This document shows positions 1 to 8,062 of a stretch of 64,000 nucleotides of DNA, piece by piece (position 1 is the stretch's first letter; every line of letters begins with the position of its first letter). The position numbers and the translations under genes were made by a program. The stretch is taken from assembly GCF_009765355.1 (NCBI RefSeq), contig NZ_VTHK01000039.1:20268-84267 (forward strand), given 5' to 3'. The notes below the pieces were generated by a model. That model saw nothing but the letters and a program-made list of their open reading frames with translations. It did not search any database and had not been told where the DNA came from. This stretch comes from Amycolatopsis anabasis. Lineage in GTDB: Bacteria; Actinomycetota; Actinomycetes; Mycobacteriales; Pseudonocardiaceae.

Positions 1-1
1 G

Positions 2-961
2 ATCAACCTCGACCCGCCGCGGCACGACCGGCTCAAGCAGCTTTTCCTCGCGGGCTTCACCCAGGAGCGCATCGCGGCCGAGGAGGACCGGGTCGTCGAG
101 GCGGTCAAGAACGTGCTCGATCGGCTCGACGGCAGGGAAACCTGCGACCTGGTCAACGACGTGTCGAAGCCGATCGTCGCCCGCGTCATCCACGGGTTCA
201 TGGGCATCCCCGAGGAGGACGACGCCCGCTGGATCCACAACATCAGCCGCTACATCGCCCTCGACGACCCGCATTTCAACCCCGGCGGGCTCGAGGAGTG
301 GCTCACCGTCTTCATCCCCGACCTGATCGAGCAGTGCGTGGTGCTGGTCGAAGACCGCAAGGCCAACCCGGGCGACGACCTCATCAGCATTTTGGTCGGC
401 GCCGAGGTCGAGGGCGACAAGCTTTCCGACGACGAGATCGTCGCGGGCATGCTGCTGCTCTTCGCCGCGGGCAACGACAGCACGATGGCGACGTACACGA
501 GCGCGATGATCGCGCTGATGCGGAACCCCGAGGAGCGCCAGAAGGTCCTCGACGACATGTCGCTGGTGCCCAGTGTCGTCGAAGAAGCGCTGCGGATGTT
601 CCCAGCGTTCTCGATGATGCGCCGCACGGCGACGAAGGACGTCGAGATCGGGGATGCGCAGATCAAGGAAGGCGACTCGGTCGTCCTGTGGTATCCCTCG
701 GCGAACCGCGACGAGGACCGCTACGAGGATCCCGACCGCTTCGACGTCACTCGCAACCCGGAGCACCAGGCGTTCGGGGCGGGCGGCCGGCATTTCTGTC
801 TCGGCAACGCGCTGGCCCGGCTCGAACTGCGGCTGATGGTCGCCGAGACGCTCAAGCGCTACCCGCGGATGGAGATCGCGGGCGACGCGCCGTTCACCGC
901 GTCGTTCTTCGCCAACCAGCGCCAGTCGCTCCCCGTCCGCCTTGGTCCCCGCACGGCCTGA
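2..961 (+). CDS. Cytochrome P450, 5'-truncated by window edge
   Basis: Haem-thiolate monooxygenase; 319 codons are visible and the reading frame is open from base 2, so the N-terminal part lies outside the window. Visible motifs are the I-helix oxygen-binding segment AGNDST (about 469-486), the ExxR motif in EEALRM (about 583-600), and the haem loop FGAGGRHFCLG at 773-805 with the axial Cys. It closely resembles the P450 at 39087-40325, sharing segments such as MMRRTATKDVEI and the whole haem loop. The next gene starts 35 bp downstream, so the two are probably co-transcribed. Its redox partner could be the ferredoxin/reductase pair at 26.6-28.0 kb (inference). Substrate unknown. Confidence 0.93.
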   Translation: MNLDPPRHDRLKQLFLAGFTQERIAAEEDRVVEAVKNVLDRLDGRETCDLVNDVSKPIVARVIHGFMGIPEEDDARWIHNISRYIALDDPHFNPGGLEEWLTVFIPDLIEQCVVLVEDRKANPGDDLISILVGAEVEGDKLSDDEIVAGMLLLFAAGNDSTMATYTSAMIALMRNPEERQKVLDDMSLVPSVVEEALRMFPAFSMMRRTATKDVEIGDAQIKEGDSVVLWYPSANRDEDRYEDPDRFDVTRNPEHQAFGAGGRHFCLGNALARLELRLMVAETLKRYPRMEIAGDAPFTASFFANQRQSLPVRLGPRTA

Positions 962-996
962 CCCGTCCCGCCAAACCGAAAGAATGCGGAGAATCC

Positions 997-1890
997 ATGA
1001 CCGACACCACCTCAGCGACGAAGACCTACGACGTGGCCGTGCTCGGCTGCGGGCTGCTGGGATCCGCCCTCGCCCGCAACTTCGCCGCCAAGGGTCACCG
1101 GACCGCCGCGTGGAACCGCACTCAGGCCAAGGCCGAGGCGCTCGCGGGTGGCGGGGTGAGCGCATTGTCCGACGTCGACGAGGCCGTACGTTCGTCGAAG
1201 CTCGTCGTGGCCGTCACCTCGACCTATGCGACCACGCGCGAGGCTCTCGCGGCTGTTGCCGACTGGACCGGCACCACTCTGGTCAACGTCGGCACCGGCA
1301 CGCCAGCCGAAGCCGAAGAGCTGAAAGCCTGGGCCGAGGCGCGCGGCGTCCACTACCTCGACGGCGCGGTGCTCTGCTACCCGCAGCAGGTCGGCACCAA
1401 GGAGGGCATGGTCCTCTACTCCGGCTCGGCCGAGGCGTGGGCGGAGCACGAGCAAACCCTGATGGCACCAGGGCCGTACTCCATGTTCGTCTCCGACAAC
1501 GTGAAGGCGGCGAGCGTTCTCGACACCGCGATCATCGGCGGGTTCTATTCCGCCGCACTGAGCGCGTACGTCGAGGCCTCCACCTACGCGCTCGACCAAG
1601 GCGTCGACCCGGAGACCCTGAACGCGATCAGCGAGCTGGCGTTTCACGCCCTGGCCGCTACTGGCAAGGAGGGCGTGGGGGCCATCGCGAGCGACCAGCA
1701 CGAGACCGAGACCGCCACGCTCGGCGTCTACGCCGAAGGGTGCCGCGCCACGCTTGGCGCGATGCAGTCGGCCGGTCACCAGGCTCGGCTGCTCGCCGCG
1801 GCCGTGGAAAACCTCAACGAGGCCGAAAAAGCCGGCCTGGGAAGTCTCGGATTCTTCGCCTCGACGAAGGTCGCCCGCACCAACGCCTGA
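997..1890 (+). CDS. Imine-reductase-like NAD(P)-dependent oxidoreductase
   Basis: 297 aa. The N-terminal Rossmann fold shows VLGCGLLGSALA (about residues 12-23) followed by WNRT, the NADP-type second strand of the 6-phosphogluconate/3-hydroxyisobutyrate dehydrogenase superfamily. The segments TLVNVGTGT and YLDGAV, and the C-terminal helical half, resemble bacterial imine reductases (IREDs) more than beta-hydroxyacid dehydrogenases. IREDs reduce cyclic imines with NADPH as dimers. The ATG at 997 is chosen because a GCGGAG ribosome site lies just upstream and the Rossmann motif begins soon after; the upstream open frame overlaps the P450 out of frame and is not coding. It follows the P450 by 35 bp and ends before a strong hairpin. 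The IRED assignment is an inference; a beta-hydroxyacid dehydrogenase remains possible. Confidence 0.8.
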   Translation: MTDTTSATKTYDVAVLGCGLLGSALARNFAAKGHRTAAWNRTQAKAEALAGGGVSALSDVDEAVRSSKLVVAVTSTYATTREALAAVADWTGTTLVNVGTGTPAEAEELKAWAEARGVHYLDGAVLCYPQQVGTKEGMVLYSGSAEAWAEHEQTLMAPGPYSMFVSDNVKAASVLDTAIIGGFYSAALSAYVEASTYALDQGVDPETLNAISELAFHALAATGKEGVGAIASDQHETETATLGVYAEGCRATLGAMQSAGHQARLLAAAVENLNEAEKAGLGSLGFFASTKVARTNA

Positions 1891-1898
1891 CCCGAGCC

Positions 1899-1926
1899 GC
1901 GGACCTGCCCAACCGGGCGGGTCCGC
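1899..1926 (+). terminator. Hairpin terminator after the P450/IRED pair
   Basis: A 12-bp stem (GCGGACCTGCCC with GGGCGGGTCCGC, one G-U wobble) and a 4-nt AACC loop begin 9 bp after the IRED stop codon. No U-tract follows, as is common in GC-rich actinomycetes. Confidence 0.6.
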
Positions 1927-1970
1927 TGGCGAACCGTCGAACTCGTCGTCCGCCTGCTCGGCCTGACCGC

Positions 1971-1983
1971 TCCCCCACCCGGG
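1971..1983 (+). promoter_or_regulatory. TCCCCC box upstream of NDMA-type ADH
   Basis: TCCCCCACCCGGG, ending 97 nt before the start at 2080. It is identical to the box upstream of the thiolase operon (18630-18642), which sits 98 nt from its start. One of eight copies of the TCCCCC-R-S-S-Y-GGG motif seen upstream of genes between 2 and 37 kb. The bound protein is unknown. Confidence 0.6.
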
Positions 1984-2079
1984 CACTCCCTCGACGGCGA
2001 GACCGGAGACCTGGCCAGGCCGACCTTAGGTTCGCGCTCGTTCCCCTCACCTGCGACCGAGTCAATCCGAGGAAACCCG

Positions 2080-3186
2080 ATGAAGACAACTGCCGCGGTG
2101 CTGACCGAGGTCGGCAAGCCATTCGAGATCGTCGAACTCGACCTGGACGGCCCGAAGGAGGGCGAGGTTCTCGTCCGCTATGTCGCCGCGGGCCTCTGCC
2201 ACTCCGACCTGCACCTGCTCAAGGGCGATTTCCCGTCCCGGCTCCCGATCGTCGGCGGCCACGAGGGGGCCGGCGTCGTCGAGGAGGTCGGCGCGGGCGT
2301 CACCAAGGTCAAGCCCGGCGACCACGTGCTGGCGAGCTTCATCCCGAGCTGCGGCGAGTGCCGATGCTGCCGGAGCGGCAGGCAGAACCTGTGCGATCTC
2401 GGCGAGAACCTGCTCGACGGGCAGCTCCCGGACGGCACCTTCCGGTTCAAGATGAACGGCGAGGACGCGGGCGGCATGTGCTCGGTCGGCAGCTTCTCGC
2501 GGTACGGCACGCTGTCGCAGCACTCCGTCATCAAGATCGACGGCTCCCTCCCGCTCGACCGCGCAGTGCTTACCTCTTGCGGCGTCCCGACCGGCTGGGG
2601 CACCGCGGTCAACGTGGCCGGCGTACGCGCGGGTGACACGACGGTGATCTACGGCGCGGGCGGCGTCGGCATGAACGCGGTGCAGGGCGCGGCCGTGGCC
2701 GGGGCCAAGTACGTCGTCGTTGTCGATCCGGTCGAGTTCAAGCGCGACACCGCGCTCAAGCTGGGAGCGACCCACGCGTTCGCCGACGCGGATCAGGCGT
2801 TGGAGGCGGTGTGGGAGATGACCCACGGCCAGGGCGCCGAGTCGGCCATGGTGATCGTCGGCGACGTGAGCCCGGAGGTCGTCACGGCGGCCTTCACCGT
2901 CGTCGGCAAGGCCGGCACCATCGCGATCACGGCCATGGGCCCGTGGGACGACCTGAACATCCAGCTCCCCGCCGCACAGCTGGCGATGTTCCAGAAGACG
3001 GTCAAGGGCTGCATCTTCGGTCAGTTCAACCCGCAAAGCGACGTCCCACGGCTGCTCGGCCTCTACGAGACGGGCAAGCTCAAGCTGGACGAGCTGGTGA
3101 CTCGCGAGTACCGGCTCGACGAGGTCAACCAGGGTTACGACGACCTCCTCGCCGGCGAGCTGATCCGCGGTGTGGTGACCTTCTAG
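2080..3186 (+). CDS. NDMA-dependent (mycofactocin-associated) Zn alcohol dehydrogenase
   Basis: 368 aa medium-chain dehydrogenase. Catalytic zinc ligands are Cys40 (GLCHSD) and His61-Glu62 (GGHEG). The structural-zinc loop is SCGECRCCRSGRQNLC. The nucleotide fold has YGAGGVGMNAVQGA. The opening (FEIVELDLDGPKEGEVLV) and FIPSCGECR match the NDMA-dependent ADH family known from Mycobacterium, Rhodococcus and Amycolatopsis. In that family NAD(H) stays bound and is reoxidised by the redox cofactor mycofactocin or by the artificial acceptor NDMA. The mft biosynthesis genes at 18.6-24.3 kb would supply that cofactor, which strengthens the assignment. It probably oxidises a primary alcohol made in this pathway (inference). 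Confidence 0.9.
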   Translation: MKTTAAVLTEVGKPFEIVELDLDGPKEGEVLVRYVAAGLCHSDLHLLKGDFPSRLPIVGGHEGAGVVEEVGAGVTKVKPGDHVLASFIPSCGECRCCRSGRQNLCDLGENLLDGQLPDGTFRFKMNGEDAGGMCSVGSFSRYGTLSQHSVIKIDGSLPLDRAVLTSCGVPTGWGTAVNVAGVRAGDTTVIYGAGGVGMNAVQGAAVAGAKYVVVVDPVEFKRDTALKLGATHAFADADQALEAVWEMTHGQGAESAMVIVGDVSPEVVTAAFTVVGKAGTIAITAMGPWDDLNIQLPAAQLAMFQKTVKGCIFGQFNPQSDVPRLLGLYETGKLKLDELVTREYRLDEVNQGYDDLLAGELIRGVVTF

Positions 3187-3242
3187 CCGGGGCGGCGGCG
3201 AAACGGTATGCCGGACAAAGGAAACTCCGCCCAGCGGCGGAC

Positions 3243-3255
3243 TCCCCCAGCTGGG
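3243..3255 (+). promoter_or_regulatory. TCCCCC box upstream of saccharopine-type gene 1
   Basis: TCCCCCAGCTGGG; its last base is 56 nt before the ATG at 3311. The inner ten bases CCCAGCTGGG form a perfect palindrome. Confidence 0.65.
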
Positions 3256-3310
3256 CACACTGCCTCCCTCGTGACCGTTCGCCGATCCGCTTCGCGGCCA
3301 GGATGCGGGC

Positions 3311-4510
3311 ATGACTTCGACAGTTTCTGAGCGTGGACCGAAGCGCGTGCTGGTGACCGGCGGTGCCGGCGAAATGGGGGCGTACGCGTGCGGTGTGCTC
3401 GCCGACGCCGCCGAGATCGCCGGCCTGGTCGTCGCCGACCGAGACGAAGAGAAGGCGGCCAGGCTCGCCGCCAAGCTCGGGCCGAAGGCGACGGCGCTCG
3501 CGCTCGACATCTCGGACTCCACGGCGCTGGCGAAGGCGCTGGCCGACGTCGACCTCGTGCTCAACTGCGCGGGCCCGTTCTACCGGTTCGGCCGCGAGGT
3601 GCTCAGCGGCGCCATCGCCGCGGGCACCGACTACCTCGACATCTGCGACGACTGGGAACCCACCCTGGAGATGCTCGAGCTGGACGACGCCGCCCGCGCG
3701 GCCGGCGTCACGGCCGTCATCGGCATGGGCGCCAGCCCCGGCACGAGCAATCTGCTCGCAGTGCTGGCGATGGCCGAGTGCGACACCGTCGACCGGGTCT
3801 ACACGTCGTGGCGCGCCTCCGCGGCGCACTTCCCCCGGCCCACCGCCGGGCAGGAGTTTCCCGAGGCGACCGCCGCCATCGAGCACTGGGTGCACAACTG
3901 CACCGAGCCGATCAAGATCTGGCGCGACGGCAGCCTCGTGGACGCGCACGCACTCGAAGAGCTGACGCTGGCGTATCCCGGCTGGGGCGAGGCCCCGGTC
4001 TGGGTGTGCGGCCACCCCGAACCGCTGACCCTGCCGAGGGTCCGGCCCGAGGTGCGGGAGTCCCTCAACGTGATGAGCGCGCGCCGGGGCCTCATGGACG
4101 GGATCACCCGCATCGCCGAGCGCGTCCGCGCCGGGGAGCTGAACGTCCGGCAGGCCTCCGACGAGCTGCTTCGGCAGCCGAACCTCAGCGGCAAGGCCGC
4201 CGGGCCGTCGCCGAGCCTGCCCAGCAACATCTTCGCCGTCGCGGAGGGCGCCAAGGACGGTTCCCGGATCCGCGTCGGCGCGCAGGCGCTGGTGCAGCCG
4301 GAGGGAAACATGGGCGAGATGACCGGCATCCCGCTGGCCGTGGCCGCTCTCATGTCCGCTCGCGGCCAGGTCGGCAAACCGGGCGTGCACGGTCCGGAGG
4401 GCGCGATCGACCCGAAGGTCTTCTTCACCGATCTCGCGCGGTTCGCGCCCGAGCCTCCCGCGCCCGGCGTCGAGGTGTACGAGGTCGTCACCGAAATTCT
4501 CGACAGCTGA
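3311..4510 (+). CDS. Saccharopine-dehydrogenase-like NADP-binding oxidoreductase (paralogue 1)
   Basis: 399 aa. The N-terminal Rossmann fold shows VLVTGGAGEMGAYA (about residues 14-27). Further family-like segments are LNCAGPFYRFG, YLDICDDWEP and GMGASPGTSN. Members of this family reduce or oxidise C-N bonds or act on other carbonyl compounds, and many bacterial ones are uncharacterised. It is very similar to the protein at 9249-10430 and more distantly to the one at 5859-7046, so the locus holds three diverged copies. A TCCCCC box lies exactly 56 nt before the start, as it does for paralogue 2. The following FAD oxidase starts 28 bp downstream. The exact reaction is unknown; an imine or ketone substrate in an amine pathway is a guess. 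Confidence 0.85.
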   Translation: MTSTVSERGPKRVLVTGGAGEMGAYACGVLADAAEIAGLVVADRDEEKAARLAAKLGPKATALALDISDSTALAKALADVDLVLNCAGPFYRFGREVLSGAIAAGTDYLDICDDWEPTLEMLELDDAARAAGVTAVIGMGASPGTSNLLAVLAMAECDTVDRVYTSWRASAAHFPRPTAGQEFPEATAAIEHWVHNCTEPIKIWRDGSLVDAHALEELTLAYPGWGEAPVWVCGHPEPLTLPRVRPEVRESLNVMSARRGLMDGITRIAERVRAGELNVRQASDELLRQPNLSGKAAGPSPSLPSNIFAVAEGAKDGSRIRVGAQALVQPEGNMGEMTGIPLAVAALMSARGQVGKPGVHGPEGAIDPKVFFTDLARFAPEPPAPGVEVYEVVTEILDS

Positions 4511-4537
4511 CCAATCGCGCGGAGGCGAGCGAATCGA

Positions 4538-5866
4538 GTGACCACAATGGACAACGCGGGCGGATCGTCCGTCACTTATCTCTCGGGCACCGGGTGGGTC
4601 GACCGGCCGACGACGCTCGAACCGGCCCTGTCCGGTGAGGTGACCTGCGACGTCGCTGTGCTCGGCGGCGGGCTCGGCGGGATGGCGGCCGCGCTCCGGC
4701 TCGCCGAACACGGCCGGGACGTCGTGCTCGTCGAGGCCGACCTCTGCGGCTGGGGAGCCAGCGCACGCAACGCCGGGTACATCACGCCGACGCTGGGCAG
4801 CGACCCCCGGATCCTGAAGACCTTCTACGGCGACCGCGTTCGCGGGTTGTACCGGTTCGCCACCAACGCGGTGAGTTTCACCGAGGAACTCATCGACGGC
4901 CATGCCATCGAGTGCGGCTACCGCCCGACCGGTAACGTCGCGGCCTTCCGCCGCATGACGGCGCGTGCCAAGCCGGGCCGCCGGTCGGTCGTGGGCGACG
5001 CCGAGCGGCTGGGCATCCCCCCGGCGTTCCCGGGCGGTATGCACATCAAAGTCGGCGGCACCGTCAACCCGGGACAGCTCGCCCTCGGCGTCCGCGAGAC
5101 CGTTCGTGCCTCGAACGTCCGCGTGTTCGAGCGGAGTCCGGTCACCGGTGTCGTCGACGCGGGCGACGGCGTCCGGATCGACCTTCCGGGCGGGAGAATC
5201 CGCGCCAGCCAGGCGATCCTCACCACCAACGCATTCGCCAACGAGCTGCCGATCGCGCCGCGCAACCTCAGCACGCCGGTGTGGGTGACGGCCGTCGAGA
5301 CCGGGCCGGTCACCTCCGGGCAGCTGGACGAGGCAGGGTGGACGAGTCGCGTCCCCATCACGACGAACCACTTCGTGATGCAGAGCTTCCGGCTCACGAA
5401 CCGCGGCACCATCGTTTTCACCACCCGCAGCCTGCAGACGGCCCGTCGGCCGCGCGCCGACCGGATGCCCGACCAGGCGGTAGTCGACGACCTGATGCGC
5501 GGCTTCCGGGAGCGTTTCCCCACTTTGGCCGACATCCCCCCGGCGCGCGCCTGGGGCGGCTGGATCGGGCTCACGCCCTCCAACATGGCGGTCGCAGGAC
5601 AGGCGAGCCCCCGCGTCCACTACTCGCTGGCCTGCAACGGGCACGGGCTCCCGCAGGCGCCGTACCTCGGCACCCTGCTCGCCGACCGGCTCTGCGACAA
5701 GGGCATGCACGACGATCTGGCCGCCGTCTGGCGCAAGTCACGTCGGTTCGCTCCCGGTGTCGTGAACCCGGTGACGCTGCGCCTGGGATGGCTCGCGGAC
5801 CGCACCCTCGATCGAGCCGACCAGTTTCTGAACCGCAACCAGATCCGAAGGAGTATCCGTGTCTGA
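4538..5866 (+). CDS. FAD-dependent amine/amino-acid oxidase (DadA/GlyOx-like)
   Basis: 442 aa. The dinucleotide-binding motif VAVLGGGLGGMAAALRLAEHG is followed by an acidic strand end (VEAD) and the WGASARNAGYI segment, typical of the DAO family (glycine oxidase, gamma-glutamylputrescine oxidase, DadA). Such enzymes oxidise secondary or primary amines to imines using FAD. A GTG at 4538 with GGAGGCGAG upstream is the likely start; ATG 4547 is an alternative. Its stop overlaps the GTG start of the next gene by 8 bp, so the two are translationally coupled. Placed between two saccharopine-type reductases, it fits an amine oxidation role (inference). Confidence 0.85.
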   Translation: MTTMDNAGGSSVTYLSGTGWVDRPTTLEPALSGEVTCDVAVLGGGLGGMAAALRLAEHGRDVVLVEADLCGWGASARNAGYITPTLGSDPRILKTFYGDRVRGLYRFATNAVSFTEELIDGHAIECGYRPTGNVAAFRRMTARAKPGRRSVVGDAERLGIPPAFPGGMHIKVGGTVNPGQLALGVRETVRASNVRVFERSPVTGVVDAGDGVRIDLPGGRIRASQAILTTNAFANELPIAPRNLSTPVWVTAVETGPVTSGQLDEAGWTSRVPITTNHFVMQSFRLTNRGTIVFTTRSLQTARRPRADRMPDQAVVDDLMRGFRERFPTLADIPPARAWGGWIGLTPSNMAVAGQASPRVHYSLACNGHGLPQAPYLGTLLADRLCDKGMHDDLAAVWRKSRRFAPGVVNPVTLRLGWLADRTLDRADQFLNRNQIRRSIRV

Positions 5867-7046
5867 CCGGAACCCGCCGCTTGGCACCGTGGTCATCGTC
5901 GGCGGAGCAGGCGCGATGGGCCGCTGGGCCGTGCGCGGCATCGCCAAGCTCGGCTCGGCCCGCAAACTGCTGATCGCCGACATCGACGTGGCGCGCGCCC
6001 AGCAGGTGGCCGACGAGGTCGGCGGGCCATGCGCCCCGGTGCACCTGGACGCCACCGACCCGGCTGCACTGCGGCAGACGTTCGCGGACTGCGATGTCGT
6101 CCTCAACACCATGGGCCCGTTCTCGAAGTTCGCGAGGCCGATCGTCGAGGCCGCCGTCGAATGCGGCTGCGATTACCTGGACATCGACGACGACTGGGAA
6201 TCCACCGTCGAGGCGTTCGAGTTCGATGCCAAGGCGCGCGAGAAGGGCCTGCGCGTCGTGAAGGGCATCGGCGGCAGCCCCGGCATCTCCAACCTCGCCG
6301 CGGCGTCGGCCGCTCGCCGGCTCGACAAGGTCACCGAGATCTTCACCGGCTGGTCGATGCGGGGCGCCGTGCTGGAGGACGAGCCCGCGTACCCGCCGGC
6401 AGGAGGCGCCGGCGCGGCCGTCGAGCACTGGCTGATCCAGATCAGCGGCTCGATCCGCGCCTACCGCGACGGCGCGGAGAAGGACATCGAGCCCCTCGCT
6501 CCCGTCGAGCTGCTGTACCCGGGCAAGGGGCGGGTACAGGCTTACACAGTCGGGCACCCGGAGGCGATCACGCTGCCTCGCTACTTCCCGACGGTCGTCA
6601 ACTCGACCAACCTCACGTCCGGTCCGGTCTGGGTCTTCGACCACGCCCGCGCCGTCGCGGCGGACTACGACGCGGGCCGCGTGACCCTCTCCGAGGGCGC
6701 CAGCCGGCTCGAGCACATGCCCGGCCCGCCCGAAGGCGTGCCGCGGACCCGCGACCCGCTCCACCAGGTGTGGGCCATGGTCCGGGGCGAACGCGACGGC
6801 GAACCGCTCGCGGTCTCGGTCGAGCCTGCCTCGATGCCGCCGGGCAAGATGGGCGGCGGCACCGGCGCGGCGCTGGCCGTCGGACTCGAACTGCTCCGCG
6901 AGGGCCGCATCACCGAGCCCGGCGTGCACGCGCCGGAGGGTGTCATCGAGCCCCAGGACTTCTTCTCGGTGTTCCTGGAGTTCGTCGAGCCTGCCGTGGA
7001 GTCGGTCGAGGATCTGCTGATCATCCACGAAGGCCCGGTCTCCTGA
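5859..7046 (+). CDS. Saccharopine-dehydrogenase-like NADP-binding oxidoreductase (paralogue 3)
   Basis: 395 aa. Rossmann motif VVIVGGAGAMGRWAVRG near residues 10-26; LNTMGPFSKFA, YLDIDDDWES and GIGGSPGISN align with the equivalent segments of the proteins at 3311 and 9249, but overall similarity is clearly lower than between those two. The GTG start at 5859 lies inside the end of the FAD oxidase gene and is preceded by GAAGGAG. It ends 61 bp before a long hairpin shared with the convergent SDR. The reaction is unknown. Coupling to an amine oxidase suggests it acts on the oxidase product or its relative (inference). Confidence 0.85.
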   Translation: MSDRNPPLGTVVIVGGAGAMGRWAVRGIAKLGSARKLLIADIDVARAQQVADEVGGPCAPVHLDATDPAALRQTFADCDVVLNTMGPFSKFARPIVEAAVECGCDYLDIDDDWESTVEAFEFDAKAREKGLRVVKGIGGSPGISNLAAASAARRLDKVTEIFTGWSMRGAVLEDEPAYPPAGGAGAAVEHWLIQISGSIRAYRDGAEKDIEPLAPVELLYPGKGRVQAYTVGHPEAITLPRYFPTVVNSTNLTSGPVWVFDHARAVAADYDAGRVTLSEGASRLEHMPGPPEGVPRTRDPLHQVWAMVRGERDGEPLAVSVEPASMPPGKMGGGTGAALAVGLELLREGRITEPGVHAPEGVIEPQDFFSVFLEFVEPAVESVEDLLIIHEGPVS

Positions 7047-7106
7047 TCCCGGGCTTCGGCCTGGCGGCGAGCTGAACGGCTTCGTGCCCGTGGGCGAAGT
7101 CGTTCG

Positions 7107-7137
7107 ACCGGCCCGGACCGCTCACGTCCGGGCCGGT
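7107..7137. terminator. Bidirectional hairpin terminator
   Basis: A perfect 12-bp stem (ACCGGCCCGGAC / GTCCGGGCCGGT) with a 7-nt loop lies between two convergent genes. Its right arm touches the TAA stop of the SDR. It would serve both transcripts. Confidence 0.75.
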
Positions 7138-7883
7138 TACTGGGCCGTATAGCCGCCGTCGACGGAATGGCAGCTGCCGGTGATGAACGACGCCGCGTCG
7201 GAGGCCAGGAACGCCACCAGATGCGCGACTTCCTCGGGCGTGCCCAGCCGGCCAAGCGGATGTCGGCCGGCAAGAAACCGCTCGGTCTCGTCGTCCATGC
7301 CCGCGAGCAGCGGCGTGGCGATGAATCCCGGCCCGACCGCGTTGACGCGAATCCCCTTGACCGCGTATTCGAGCGCGGCGCTCTTCGTCAGCCCGACGAC
7401 GCCGTGTTTCGCGGCCACGTACGGACCCGTTTCGGGGAAGCCGACCGATCCCAGCACCGAAGCCAGATTGACGATCGAGCCGCCGCCGCGCATCGCCGGG
7501 ATTTGCGCCCGCATTCCGTAATAGACGCCGTCGAGGTCGATCCGGGTCACCCGCTGCCATTCGCCGACGGGCAGCTCGGCCAGCGGCGCATCCATCCCGA
7601 CGACGCCGGCGTTGTTGACCGCGATCCGCAACGACCCGAGCTCGCTCGCCACCCGGACCGCGTCCTCGTGCGACACCGGGTCGGCGACGTCGCCGACGAA
7701 CATCCGAGCCGTGCCCCCGGCTTCGGCGATCTCGGCGGTCACCGCGGCCGCGGCCGTTTCCGACAAGTCGTGCACGAGCACCGCGGCGCCGTTCGCGGCC
7801 AGCAGCCTGGCGACCGCGGCGCCGATTCCCGAGCCGGCACCGGTAACGAGAGCAGCGCGGTCTGACACGTCATAAGTGGCCAT
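7137..7883 (-). CDS. SDR-family oxidoreductase
   Basis: 248 aa classical short-chain dehydrogenase. Cofactor motif TGAGSGIG (about residues 14-21), NNAG (90-93), catalytic Ser142, Tyr155 and Lys159 (YVAAK), and a C-terminal end of the FITGSCHSVDGGYT type. The ATG at 7883 begins MATYDVSDRAALVTG, which places the Rossmann motif at the usual distance; the open frame extends further upstream but without family similarity. It is divergent from the ADH-A-like gene with a 179-bp shared upstream region. It probably interconverts an alcohol and a ketone; the substrate is unknown. Confidence 0.88.
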   Translation of the reverse strand: MATYDVSDRAALVTGAGSGIGAAVARLLAANGAAVLVHDLSETAAAAVTAEIAEAGGTARMFVGDVADPVSHEDAVRVASELGSLRIAVNNAGVVGMDAPLAELPVGEWQRVTRIDLDGVYYGMRAQIPAMRGGGSIVNLASVLGSVGFPETGPYVAAKHGVVGLTKSAALEYAVKGIRVNAVGPGFIATPLLAGMDDETERFLAGRHPLGRLGTPEEVAHLVAFLASDAASFITGSCHSVDGGYTAQ

Positions 7884-7973
7884 GGTTCGAGGACTCCCTG
7901 CGTGCGATGCGGGCCGGACGATGGCGAACCCTAACCGGGCCAGCCGCCTGCGAGCCCCGGCGAAATCCGGCAC

Positions 7974-7986
7974 ACCCCCGGCTGGC
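7974..7986 (+). promoter_or_regulatory. Degenerate TCCCCC-type box in divergent intergenic region
   Basis: ACCCCCGGCTGGC matches the local box consensus at 11 of 13 positions and lies 77 nt upstream of the ADH start at 8063, between the SDR and ADH. It is weaker than the other copies. Confidence 0.3.
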
Positions 7987-8062
7987 GGAGGAATAGCCTT
8001 CGCCCCGGGCACGAGCCGAGGGCCGCGTTAGGTTCGACGCACCCCAACGAAAGGCGGCAGAC

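Noticed and set aside
3125..5710. Long open frame on the minus strand opposite the reductase and oxidase genes
   Set aside because: It is a GC-rich shadow of the plus-strand genes: repetitive Arg/Gly/Asp/His composition, no motif, no ribosome site. Similar antisense frames across the window were ignored.
7884..8012. N-terminal extension of the SDR to 8012
   Set aside because: The extra residues lack SDR similarity and the ATG at 7883 gives the normal distance to the glycine motif.
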